DNA from: G038396625 sp038396625
GTDB lineage: Bacteria; Bacillota; Clostridia; Peptostreptococcales; Thermotaleaceae
DNA length: 64,000 bases
Assembly: GCA_038396625.1 (NCBI GenBank)
Contig: CP121688.1
Coordinates: 1,178,001-1,242,000 of the forward strand
Direction of reading: 5' to 3'
The translations under genes and the position numbers were made by a program. Each line of letters begins with the position of its first letter. Position 1 is the first letter of the stretch. Below are positions 54,334-63,168 of this stretch, piece by piece. The notes beneath the pieces are model-generated. The model saw only the letters and a program-made list of their open reading frames with translations. It searched no databases and was not told the DNA's origin.

Positions 54334-55062
54334 ATGACATATATCATAGCGCACAGAGGCGCCTGCACACATACAAAAGAAAATACGTTAGAGGCATATC
54401 AAAAAGCTATTGAAATCGGAGCAGATATGATTGAATTGGATGTTCGTAGAACAAAAGATCGTGTGTTCATTGTCTTTCATGATGAAAAAATAGATGACCA
54501 GCCAATTGAGAAAATAACCTATGAAGAGGTACTTCGATGTTCTCAGAAACATGGTTTTCAAATTCCAACGCTGGAAGCGATATTGAAAATAACTGTAGGG
54601 AAAATAATGTTAGATGTGGAGCTGAAAGAAAAAGGATATGAAAGCGAAGTGATAGAACTGGTACAAAAATATTATAAAGAGGATGAATTTGTCATGACTT
54701 CATTTCACGATGTATCCATTAAACAAATTAAAAGTATCTTTCCCCAAGTAACAGCAGGTTTACTTCTAGGTAAGGGAAAATCTAAATTTCTCCTTTTCAC
54801 GAGAATAGCTGAATTATTTCCAATGATACGATGTTTCAAGGCAAGAGCTGATTTTTTAGCACCGAATTGGAGATTGCTGCAATTGGGTTTCTTAAAAAGA
54901 GTCCGATGCTGTCAAAAACCTGTTTTTGTATGGACTGTGAATGATGAAAAGCTCATGAAGAAATTAATAAAAGAGAAAAAAGTGTACGCATTGATAACGG
55001 ATAAGCCGGATGTAGCGATTCATATAAGAGATGAAGTGCCTTTTAAAAATAGGAGGAGATAG
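54334..55062 (+). CDS. Glycerophosphodiester phosphodiesterase (GDPD family)
   Basis: The 242-residue TIM-barrel enzyme hydrolyses glycerophosphodiesters to glycerol 3-phosphate and alcohol. The motifs are IIAHRGACTHTKENTLEAY (catalytic His), IELDVRRTKD (metal Glu and Asp), VFHDEKID (second His) and LDVELKEKG. No signal peptide is seen, so it acts in the cytoplasm. It is followed 3 bp later by a small unknown gene. Confidence 0.92.
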   Translation: MTYIIAHRGACTHTKENTLEAYQKAIEIGADMIELDVRRTKDRVFIVFHDEKIDDQPIEKITYEEVLRCSQKHGFQIPTLEAILKITVGKIMLDVELKEKGYESEVIELVQKYYKEDEFVMTSFHDVSIKQIKSIFPQVTAGLLLGKGKSKFLLFTRIAELFPMIRCFKARADFLAPNWRLLQLGFLKRVRCCQKPVFVWTVNDEKLMKKLIKEKKVYALITDKPDVAIHIRDEVPFKNRRR

Positions 55063-55065
55063 CAG

Positions 55066-55413
55066 ATGATTTATACCAATGGAAATTTTTATATGGAAAG
55101 TGATTTTGAAATAAGAGTGGTGAGAGATGTGGGGGAAGATGTTGACTTATTGATTCCTATAGAGAATAGGACATTGAATTTGTATGTGGACAATCTACCT
55201 GTTTATTTAAGCAAAAAGATACAGTTTCCTATGATCCAAAACATATTGATTCGATTTTGTACATTGAAGAATTATTCTATTTGTACTATTCATCTCTTAC
55301 GGAGTATTGATATCCATTCTTCTATTGTTAATTTTGAAATGGATTACAGTAATCATTTTTTGCACATTCAAAATGAAGAATACGCTGTAGTATTACAATT
55401 CAAAAAGCTGTGA
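55066..55413 (+). CDS. Hypothetical protein, 115 residues
   Basis: The product is not recognised. It is a soluble, probably beta-rich protein (FYMESDFEIRVVRDVGEDVDLLIPIENRTLNL in its first half) without signal peptide or membrane helix and with three Cys at positions typical of no known motif. The gene follows GDPD by 3 bp with AGGAGGAG upstream, so they are cotranscribed. Confidence 0.65.
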   Translation: MIYTNGNFYMESDFEIRVVRDVGEDVDLLIPIENRTLNLYVDNLPVYLSKKIQFPMIQNILIRFCTLKNYSICTIHLLRSIDIHSSIVNFEMDYSNHFLHIQNEEYAVVLQFKKL

Positions 55414-55489
55414 CTTATTTAAGGGAACTTAATATGTGTGTAATACGTCGAATGAATTGATAAGTTCAAAATAAATGGAGGAATTTGAA

Positions 55490-56275
55490 ATGAAAAGATA
55501 CAGCATGGTGCTACTGGTCTTTGTGATGGGATTGGCTCTTGCAGCTTGTTCGCAGTGGACAATGGATTTGAATGGGCGTAATGCTAATAGAACAGAGGAG
55601 AGTAAAAGTAGAATTTTGACGGCAAAGGTCATGGACATCGATGGAACATCTATTTTACTAGCAGACATGACAGAAAATGCGGATCAAGGGGGTATCTACA
55701 GCGTAAATGTAGATAAAACAGATATTATCAGAGCTGATGGAAGTACCCTAGATAGTAGCGTTTTGCGGCGAGGGATGCTTGTGGATGTAGCCTATGACGG
55801 CAGCATACAGGAAAGTTTTCCAATGGAGCTTGGAGGTATAACGGATATATATATTAAGGAACAGGGTGATGATATTGTAGGGCTCTACAAGACAGTGGTG
55901 GATGATTTATATGCGGTAGATTCCGGATTGAACAGTGGTGCTGAAATTCTAGCATTTGACCTTACTGGCGTTTCAAATCTGAGCCAGACAGAAAAGATCG
56001 CATTTATTTATCTACTAGGCAATACTTACAAGAAGCAAACCATGAAAGGCACCTTCGAAGAGCTGTGTGAGCAGGGCTACATCGACAAAGATAAACTGTA
56101 TTTTAAAAAGGGATTGCTTTTCACCATTAAAGATACAGAGCTGTCAGGTGGCAGATTCACCTTCGATGCCAGAAAATGGCGCAGCGGACTTGGCGCATAC
56201 TTTTACATCGACTGCACTGCTAAGAAAACATCGGCGGGCTGGAACTATACTATTGGCTCTGAAGCGATTTCTTAA
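55490..56275 (+). CDS. Lipoprotein of unknown function
   Basis: The 261-residue secreted lipoprotein has a signal peptide ending LALAAC, and then a region with VDGTSILLADMTENADQ-like beta repeats (about 35-115). The C-terminal half (LNSGAEILAFDLTGVSNLSQTEKIAFIYLLGNTY...) is alpha/beta. ATG 55475 overlaps the ribosome site GGAGG, so ATG 55490 is used. The second half is richer in G and C than its neighbours (from about 56040), hinting at transfer or recombination. Confidence 0.75.
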   Translation: MKRYSMVLLVFVMGLALAACSQWTMDLNGRNANRTEESKSRILTAKVMDIDGTSILLADMTENADQGGIYSVNVDKTDIIRADGSTLDSSVLRRGMLVDVAYDGSIQESFPMELGGITDIYIKEQGDDIVGLYKTVVDDLYAVDSGLNSGAEILAFDLTGVSNLSQTEKIAFIYLLGNTYKKQTMKGTFEELCEQGYIDKDKLYFKKGLLFTIKDTELSGGRFTFDARKWRSGLGAYFYIDCTAKKTSAGWNYTIGSEAIS

Positions 56276-56294
56276 AGCCTTAAATTCCAATGAA

Positions 56295-56321
56295 TTGAAC
56301 AGGGGACGCTCCCCTGTTCAA
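56295..56321 (+). terminator. Terminator after the lipoprotein gene
   Basis: TTGAACAGGGGA and TCCCCTGTTCAA form a perfect 12-bp stem around CGC, followed by TTTGTATT. The rest of the 282-bp gap up to the next gene shows only a possible promoter area. Confidence 0.8.
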
Positions 56322-56557
56322 TTTGTATTAAATTAATCCCTTAACAAACATTTTGCTAAATCTTCTGTATCTGTCAATATAATCATCTTATCATTTTCAT
56401 TACATCGTATCCCTCATGTCATTTAGTAGCTGTTTTATTCTGTCATCTATCCACCATTAAAAATATTATTCCAAAAGAATAGGGTAGATATAATCGGAGA
56501 AAATATAAAGGTAAGTAAGTATAGAAAATTTTAAATATAACAAGGAGGTGATGCTTT

Positions 56558-58644
56558 ATGACTAAGAACAGACAACCCAATAGATTAATCCATGAAAAAT
56601 CACCATATTTACTGCAACATGCCTATAATCCTGTAGATTGGTATCCATGGAGTAGTGAAGCTTTTGACCAAGCAAAACAAGAAGATAAACCTATCTTTCT
56701 ATCTATTGGGTATAGCTGACTTAGTTTCACAAAAGAACTTGTCATTGGTGTCATGTAATGGAACGTGAGTCCTTTGAGGATGAAGCGGTAGCGAAGGCAT
56801 TGAATGATGATTTTGTCTCGATCAAGGTAGATCGAGAAGAAAGACCTGATCTTGATGCAATCTACATGTCCTTTTGTCAAGCTTTAACGAGGCATGGTGG
56901 ATGGCCTTTAACCATCATTATGACACCCGATAAAAAACCTTTTTATGCAGGAACTTATTTTCCCAAAACCAGCAAGTACGGACAGCCAGGGTTAATGGAC
57001 ATTTTGCAAAGGTTTGCGGACATATGGAAAAGCAAAAAAGATGAAATTCAAAAATCAAGCCAAGAGATTCAGCAGGCAGTGAAAGATTCTGTTGTTTCCA
57101 ATGTAAAATCAAATATTTCCAAGGAAATAATTCATGAAACCTATGAGGAATTGAGACATTTTTTTGATCCTATATATGGTGGATTTGGAGATGCCCCTAA
57201 ATTTCCTACATCTCATAATCTCTCTTTTTTATTGAGGTATTATAAAGCTACAGGGAAGAAAAAGGCTTTAGCAATGGTAGAAAAGACATTGGATAGTATG
57301 TATCAAGGTGGAATTTTTGATCATATTGGCTCAGGTTTTTCTCGATATTCTACAGATCAAAAGTGGCTCGTTCCTCATTTTGAGAAAATGCTGTATGATA
57401 ATGCATTGCTTGCAATTACTTATTTAGAAGCGTATCAATTGACAGGAAACAATCGATACAGTCAAATTGCAGATAAAATTTTCACCTATGTCTTAAGAGA
57501 TATGACTGCTATAGAAGGGGGTTTTTATTCTGCAGAAGATGCAGATTCAGAAGGGGTAGAAGGAAAATTTTATGTATGGGATGCACAAGAGATCGAAAAA
57601 ATTCTAGGAAAGCAAGATGGTACTGTATTCTGTAAATACTATGACATAACACAGAAAGGCAATTTTGAAGGAAAGAATATACCCAATTTGATTGGTACTT
57701 CCTTAGATGATATTGAAGAGGATACGGCGTTAGAAGAAAAACTAGATGAATGGCGGGATAAACTGTTTGAGCATCGACTCGAAAGAATTCACCCACATAA
57801 AGATGATAAAATTCTTACTGCATGGAATGGATTGATGATCGCTGCTATGGCCTATGGGGGAAGGGTGCAGAATAATGTGGCTTATGTTCATGCTGCAAAA
57901 AAAGCTGCAGGGTTTATTTTGAATCATTTGGTAAGAGAAGATGGACGACTCATGGCAAGATATCGAGATGGAGAGGCAGCTTATATTGGAACGATTGATG
58001 ATTATGCGTTTCTAATTTGGGGATTGATCGAATTATATGAGACTACCTTTGATCCAATCTATCTTGAACAGGCTGTGGCGTTGAATCAAGATATGCTGTA
58101 TTACTTCTGGGATGAAAAGGAAGGGGGTTTTTTCATTTCTGGCAGTGACAGCGAAGAATTAGTTATAAGACCCAAAGAAATATATGATGGGGCCACTCCT
58201 TCAGGGAACTCTGTAGCTACCATGAATATGTTAAGACTTGCAAGAATTACAGGAAATCAAGAATTAGAGGAAAAAGCATTATCTCAATTTCATACCTTTG
58301 GAGGGAATATCAAGCAAAATCCTAATGCTTATACACATTTCATGATGGCATATCTATTTGCGAGTGTACCTACAAAGGAGATCGTTATTGCAGGAAATAG
58401 AACTGGGGAAGATACGCAAAAAATGCTAATGAAGATAAATGAGCAATTCTTGCCATTTGCCAGCGTAATTCTAAATGATGGTAATGAAGAGTTATATAAA
58501 TTAGCACCTTTTGTTAAGAATCAAAGGATGCTGGATAATGCAGCAACAGCTTACGTATGTGAGAACTTTACTTGCAATATACCAACTTCTGATTTGAATC
58601 GATTTATGGATTTGATATTGACTGATAATGAACAAATTCTATGA
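56558..58644 (+). pseudogene. yyaL: YyaL/DUF255-type thioredoxin-domain protein, broken by about 20 extra nucleotides
   Basis: The gene opens at ATG 56558 (ribosome site AAGGAGGTG) with TKNRQPNRLIHEKSPYLLQHAYNPVDWYPW and PIFLSIGYS, then meets TGA at 56717. If 56717-56736 is left out, the frame resumes as TCHWCHVMERESFEDEAV and runs through EERPDLDAIYM and the (alpha/alpha)6 glycosidase-like barrel to 58644, giving about 689 residues, the usual family length. The insertion lies just before the active CHWC motif. Translation from ATG 56758 would give 628 residues without CHWC. It is likely inactivated. Confidence 0.88.
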
Positions 58645-58747
58645 ATAACATTTATTCAATACTCAAAAAATATAAATGAGTAAGAACCGCTAAAATAATA
58701 GAATTAGAGAATTTTATATCAATGAAAAAGAGAAAGGATGTAGAGGA

Positions 58748-58981
58748 ATGGAAGATAAAAGAAATTTTCAGGAAATCATTCATCAGGTGAATGGTATTGA
58801 TAAAAACAATCTGAATAACATGGAATATGTCACCAGCATAGATCTACTATTAACTTCTGATAATAACGGAACAGTAAAAGATCATAGGATATCAGACCAA
58901 TTCCATCAGCTAAAAGAAAAAATGGAGGAAACAAATAGAGCTACAAAAGAATTTGTAGAAATATTAAGGAAAAACGAGTAG
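58748..58981 (+). CDS. Hypothetical small soluble protein, 77 residues
   Basis: Not recognised. It is a hydrophilic and charged protein without signal or membrane segments, with a helical second half (FHQLKEKMEETNRATKEFVEIL). AAAGGA lies 9 nt before ATG 58748. It stands alone, with a terminator 100 bp downstream. Confidence 0.6.
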   Translation: MEDKRNFQEIIHQVNGIDKNNLNNMEYVTSIDLLLTSDNNGTVKDHRISDQFHQLKEKMEETNRATKEFVEILRKNE

Positions 58982-59080
58982 ATATGCTTTACAATATTTT
59001 ATTTAAAATGTATAAGCTTTCAATGGTAAATGATTAAAATTGATTAAACAGAGAAGCAAATAAATTTTAAATGTCTTCTA

Positions 59081-59107
59081 AAGGCACTCGAAAATGAGTG
59101 CTTTTTA
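59081..59107 (+). terminator. Plus-strand terminator after the 77-residue gene
   Basis: AAGGCACTC and GAGTGCTTTT pair across GAAAAT and are followed by TTTATAT. Confidence 0.75.
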
Positions 59108-59116
59108 TATAAAAAT

Positions 59117-59147
59117 CATAAGCAAGCCTTCCTAAAACTTGCTTATG
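59117..59147 (-). terminator. Minus-strand terminator of the HMA-like gene
   Basis: CATAAGCAAG and CTTGCTTATG form a 10-bp stem with an 11-nt loop; on the minus strand it is followed by ATTTTTATAT. Confidence 0.75.
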
Positions 59148-59166
59148 GATATCAAATGTTACAATA

Positions 59167-59364
59167 TTAAATATAATTATTTTGTTTTAGTGTAGATTGA
59201 ATATCAGATGATGATACTTTATGATCATCATAATCGACAGTGACAGTATTGGCAAATGAATCTATCCTTACAGCATTTATGCCATTCAGTTGAACGATAG
59301 AATCATGAATAGATTTGGCTTGCTTTTTTGCATCACCAGTGAGTTTAAATTTTGCTGCTTTCAT
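59167..59364 (-). CDS. HMA-fold (CopZ-like) protein lacking the metal-binding cysteines
   Basis: The 65-residue protein follows the ferredoxin-like heavy-metal-associated fold (KAAKFKLTGDAKKQAKSIHDSIVQLNGINAVRIDSFANTVTVDYD). The place of the metal-binding CxxC loop reads GDAKKQA, with no Cys in the protein, so metal chaperoning is unlikely. Such relatives may have structural or protein-binding roles. GGAGGTG precedes ATG 59364. It has its own terminator. Confidence 0.8.
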   Translation of the reverse strand: MKAAKFKLTGDAKKQAKSIHDSIVQLNGINAVRIDSFANTVTVDYDDHKVSSSDIQSTLKQNNYI

Positions 59365-59550
59365 TGTATCACCTCCATATAAAATAGTATTTGCTTTTAT
59401 AAAATAAAATTGCTTTATAAATGTTTGAAGATATTGTAAATTTTGGAGTGCTTTGTTTGTTTTATGGAGATACTATAAAATAAATATATTAAGGCAAATT
59501 AGCATAGATAGGTAATTGTCTGAATTTAATAAAAAAGAGAGGTGAAAGGT

Positions 59551-59928
59551 TTGGAGGTAAAGGATAACATTATTGTAGCACTTGGATATGGTAAATTTGT
59601 ACGTTCAGATCGGATTGTAGCGCTTGAACCGATAGAAGATGATCGTGGACCCGGTAGAAGGACCCATGTATATATAGAAGAAATGAAAAATCCCATGATA
59701 GCTTCCCGAACAGAAAACGCTATTTTGGCAAACATCGTAAAAACACCTAGAGAAGTGATGGAGGCAACAGCTGCGTTAGAATTATTGCAAGATATATTAG
59801 ACGATGTGCAATCTGTTGGACCAATGCTTCGAAAAAGCATAAAAAAAGAAGCAGGAATTGATCTAGATAATATTGAAAAGAAAATAGAAGAAATTTTAAA
59901 ACATGAAATAGATTTTGATTTAAATTAG
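59551..59928 (+). CDS. RemA/DUF370-like protein with C-terminal extension
   Basis: The first 60 residues (IIVALGYGKFVRSDRIVALEPIEDDRGPGRRTHVYIEEMKNPMIASRTENAI) resemble RemA/DUF370, a DNA-binding regulator of matrix genes in Bacillus. It then extends to 125 residues with helical segments (REVMEATAALELLQDILDD) not present in the short RemA. Starts: GTG 59542 overlaps the AGAGG site, so TTG 59551 is preferred. The function in clostridia is not established. Confidence 0.7.
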   Translation: MEVKDNIIVALGYGKFVRSDRIVALEPIEDDRGPGRRTHVYIEEMKNPMIASRTENAILANIVKTPREVMEATAALELLQDILDDVQSVGPMLRKSIKKEAGIDLDNIEKKIEEILKHEIDFDLN

Positions 59929-60670
59929 AAATGTGATGAAACTCCATACATCCTTTATAGTTATGGTCATAAAGATGAATAAGTTCTGTATCGGCTTCTC
60001 GAGAAGCCGCCCCCTCTCTCAATAATTAACTATTACCAAATTATAGTTAAGGTTCAAGCTGCTGCCCATATGCGGTGACTTTGGTATTTAAAGACACTGT
60101 TAAAATCCTCTGGTGTGTACCAAAAACTCAATTTGGAACTTAACTATTCCTAAAATAGTAGTTGGATTTTAAAGTGATACTTTAAAGAAGTTGTTCTTGA
60201 AAATTAACACCCATTTTTTAAAAAGTAATGGAAGGTATAGTAATTTTTTATATTTTGATGGTTCTTCTGTGATAAATGAATTAATTAGCAGCAACCCTCG
60301 TCTCACCTGGCACTCCCGGCAATTACTTTTGATTCGGCATAACCGTGAGTGAATAGCTTCTCAGTGCAAAATGCTTCCTGATTTTTGCTTACCAACAGTG
60401 AAAATAAAGAACTATTATAATTAAGATATAGGGATATATTAATAATAACATTTAAGACCTGTATTGGTTTTGGATGTTGGTAGATTTTTGATTTTTAAAA
60501 TAGAAAAAGATACATTTTAATCCCTTTCTTTAATTGTTAATCCTGTTTTTTGAGGGTTAACTTTTTTTATTAGATAAATAGCAAGGAGAAGACAGGTATG
60601 ATGTATAAATGTTAAAAAAACAGTAAAATAGAAAAAATAACTGAAAAATTACAGAATTATAAGAAAAATA
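59929..60670. other. Gene-poor interval with palindromes and a GC-richer patch
   Basis: No intact gene is visible. It holds an 18-bp perfect palindrome (59992-60009, CGGCTTCTCGAGAAGCCG) and two related imperfect palindromes starting TTAACTATT (60026-60050 and 60140-60166). A GC-richer patch at 60291-60390 also contrasts with its AT-rich surroundings. Its origin (decayed gene or mobile element) cannot be decided from sequence alone. Confidence 0.4.
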
Positions 60671-60735
60671 TTGACAATATAGCATGATAAATGGTAATAT
60701 TATACCAAAATACATCATACGTATTACGTCGTATG
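60671..60735 (+). promoter_or_regulatory. Promoter and operator region of the sugar-acid operon
   Basis: TTGACA (60671-60676) and TAATAT (60695-60700) are 18 bp apart. The palindrome TGGTA-N6-TACCA (60692-60707) covers the -10, and TACATCATACGT (60711-60722) plus CATACG-N8-CGTATG (60716-60735) lie at the likely transcription start. The 12-mer recurs in the promoter of the GntR gene at 63124. Confidence 0.65.
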
Positions 60736-60897
60736 TATTTCGATAATAATGGAACAAAATAAAGCTATTATTCAGATCGTATAGAAATAATGATTGAATA
60801 CATCAGCAACATCTAAACCTTGAACGGCATAGATGCTACTCTGTGTCATATGCCTGTTATATGGAAACGAGATACAGAAAAATAAGGAGGGTCAATT

Positions 60898-61857
60898 ATG
60901 CATGATATAATTCGTAAAATATCTTTAATAGGTATAGTTCCAGTTATCAAAATTGAGGATATTGAAAAGGCAGTACCTCTTGCAAAATCTCTATATAAGG
61001 GCGGAATTCCTGTCGCCGAAATTACTTTTAGAACAGCACAAGCAGAAGAGGCGATTGCGAGAATTAGCAAGGAGTTGCCTGACATGCTTATAGGTGCAGG
61101 TACAGTTCTTACAACGGAACAGGTGGACAAGGCAGTTAATGCAGGAGCTCAATTTATTGTAAGTCCTGGATTGAACCCAAAAGTGGTTGAGCACTGTATG
61201 AGAAGACAGATACCTATAACGCCGGGTTGCACAAGTCCAAGTGACATTGAGAAGGCTATAGAGCTCGGGTTGGATGTGGTGAAGTTTTTCCCAGCAGAAA
61301 CGTCAGGTGGAATCAAAATGCTCAAGGCTCTTGCAGGACCGTTTGGTAATATAAAGTTTATGCCTACCGGAGGAATTAATACAAGCAACCTTAATGATTA
61401 TCTATCCTTCCCAAATGTTATTGCCTGCGGAGGAAGCTGGATGGTGCCGGGAAATCTTATAAAATCAGGAGACTTTGAAAAGGTTACAGATCTTGCAAGG
61501 GAAGCAATAGAAAATATGCTTGGTTTTAGGCTTGCACATGTAGGTATAAACTGTGAAAACGAAGAACAGGCAGGTCAGGTTGCATCAGAGATTTCAGGTT
61601 TGTTTAGTTTAAAACTCAAAAACGGAAACAGTTCAATATTTGCAGATAATATGATTGAGGTTATGAAGACACCTTATAAGGGAACACATGGACACATAGC
61701 AATTAAAACAAATTATATTGATAGAGCTGTTAATTATCTCAAACACAAAGGTTTTATGTTCGACGAATCAACAGCAAAATATGATGCAAGCGAAATTCTA
61801 AAAGCTATTTACCTAAAAGAAGAAGTGAATGGCTTTGGAATACACTTAATACAGTAA
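60898..61857 (+). CDS. eda: KDPG/KHG aldolase fused to a VOC-like domain
   Basis: The 319-residue protein has an N-terminal class I aldolase (1-205), with GIVPVIKIEDIEKAVPLA, the catalytic Glu in VAEITFRTAQAEEAI, VSPGLNPKVVEHC, the Schiff-base Lys in VVKFFPAETSGG and FMPTGGI. It cleaves 2-keto-3-deoxy-6-phosphogluconate to pyruvate and glyceraldehyde 3-phosphate. The C-terminal about 110 residues (LAHVGINCENEEQAGQVA... HIAIKTNYIDRAVNYLKHKGF) form a glyoxalase/VOC-like fold of unknown role. GGAGG is upstream; kdgK follows 12-18 bp later. Confidence 0.9.
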   Translation: MHDIIRKISLIGIVPVIKIEDIEKAVPLAKSLYKGGIPVAEITFRTAQAEEAIARISKELPDMLIGAGTVLTTEQVDKAVNAGAQFIVSPGLNPKVVEHCMRRQIPITPGCTSPSDIEKAIELGLDVVKFFPAETSGGIKMLKALAGPFGNIKFMPTGGINTSNLNDYLSFPNVIACGGSWMVPGNLIKSGDFEKVTDLAREAIENMLGFRLAHVGINCENEEQAGQVASEISGLFSLKLKNGNSSIFADNMIEVMKTPYKGTHGHIAIKTNYIDRAVNYLKHKGFMFDESTAKYDASEILKAIYLKEEVNGFGIHLIQ

Positions 61858-61875
61858 TTTAGGAGGGAAATGAGA

Positions 61876-62898
61876 ATGAAAAAGGTAGTGACTTTTGGAG
61901 AATTGATGTTAAGGTTGGCACCTGAAGGATATTTAAGATTTGTTCATTCGGATAAATTTGAAGCAACTTATGGTGGAGGAGAAGCGAATGTTGCGGTATC
62001 TCTTTCAAATTTCGGATTAGATGCAAAGTTTGTCACAAAGCTTCCGAAGCATGAAATCGGTCAGGCTGCTGTGAATTCATTGAGAAAATATGGTGTAGAC
62101 ACTTCAGATATCGTAAGAGGCGGAGAGAGAGTAGGGATATATTATCTGGAGAAGGGTGCTTCGCAAAGGCCTTCAAAGGTAATCTACGACAGGGCATATT
62201 CGTCAATAGCAATGGCTGCGCAAGAAGATTTTGATTGGAATAGGATATTCCATGGAGTAGAATGGTTTCATTTTACAGGAATTACTCCGGCGCTTAGTGA
62301 CAGTATAGCAGACATCTGTCTTACGGCATGCAAAAAGGCAAAAGAGAAAGGCATAACCGTCAGCTTTGACTTGAACTACAGAAAAAACCTCTGGTCAACC
62401 CATAAGGCCCAAGAAGTTGTCACAAAGCTTACGCCATATATAGATGTATGTATTGCCAATGAAGAAGATGCAGAAAAGGTTTTTGGCATCAAAGCGGAAA
62501 ATACCGATATTACAGGAGGAAAGATAAGTCACGAAGGTTACAAGCAGGTTGCTGACAAAATGGTAAAACAATATGGCTTTAAGATGATTGCAATCACCTT
62601 AAGAGAAAGTATTTCTGCAAGTGACAACAACTGGTCGGCAATGCTCTATGACGGTAAAGAATTCTATTTCTCGAAGAAATATAATATCCACATTGTAGAC
62701 AGGGTAGGTGGCGGTGATTCCTTCGGAGCAGGACTCATCTATGCGCAGTTAAATAATTATGCACCGCAAGAGGTAGTGGAATTTGCGGTTGCCGCAAGCT
62801 GCCTGAAGCATACCATTCAAGGAGATTTCAACATTGTGTCTGTATCTGAGGTTAAAACCCTTGCGGGAGGAGATGGTTCTGGAAGAGTGCAAAGATAA
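61876..62898 (+). CDS. kdgK: 2-Keto-3-deoxygluconate kinase (PfkB family)
   Basis: The 340-residue sugar kinase makes KDPG from KDG and ATP. PfkB signatures are YGGGEANVAVSLSNFG near the start and DRVGGGDSFGAGLIYA near the C-terminus, with the catalytic Asp in GGGDSF. The pairing with the aldolase gene supports the KDG assignment. ATG 61870 and 61876 both follow GGAGG; the latter has the better spacing. Confidence 0.92.
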   Translation: MKKVVTFGELMLRLAPEGYLRFVHSDKFEATYGGGEANVAVSLSNFGLDAKFVTKLPKHEIGQAAVNSLRKYGVDTSDIVRGGERVGIYYLEKGASQRPSKVIYDRAYSSIAMAAQEDFDWNRIFHGVEWFHFTGITPALSDSIADICLTACKKAKEKGITVSFDLNYRKNLWSTHKAQEVVTKLTPYIDVCIANEEDAEKVFGIKAENTDITGGKISHEGYKQVADKMVKQYGFKMIAITLRESISASDNNWSAMLYDGKEFYFSKKYNIHIVDRVGGGDSFGAGLIYAQLNNYAPQEVVEFAVAASCLKHTIQGDFNIVSVSEVKTLAGGDGSGRVQR

Positions 62899-63075
62899 AA
62901 TTTGAAACGGGCGGGCAAGCAAGTGTGAAAGCAACAATAATAAGAAAAATCTTATAGGTGATAGTTTGAATAATCAACAAGCTATAATTTCTATCGATTT
63001 CTAGAAATAGATGTATGATGTATTTTAATAGCGAATAATAATAAAGGACAAATATCATCAAAAAACCTAAAAAAT

Positions 63076-63135
63076 TTGACGTATAAAGTATAAAATGGTA
63101 GCATCACATTAAAGGAATAGCAGACGTATGATGTA
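63076..63135 (+). promoter_or_regulatory. Promoter of the GntR gene with the shared operator motif
   Basis: TTGACG (63076-63081) and TAGCAT (63099-63104) are 17 bp apart. ACGTATGATGTA (63124-63135) is the exact reverse complement of TACATCATACGT upstream of eda, and overlaps the palindrome ATGTA-G-TACAT (63131-63141). Confidence 0.6.
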
Positions 63136-63168
63136 GTACATATTTTAATGTGAAAGAGGTGTATATTT

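Noticed and set aside
56340..56460. Protein-like minus-strand fragments (DRIKQLLNDM, DDYIDRYRRFSKMF) before yyaL
   Set aside because: Several stops in about 120 bp and no family recognised; too short to call a remnant.
59935..60022. Minus-strand peptide READTELIHLYDHNYKGCMEF resembling the start of an ECF sigma factor
   Set aside because: The similarity covers only about 20 residues and then runs antisense into the RemA-like gene; chance cannot be excluded.
60305..60325. Sigma-54 type -24/-12 element (TGGCAC ... GGCAA)
   Set aside because: The distance between the GG and GC elements is 2 bp too short and no gene starts at a suitable place.
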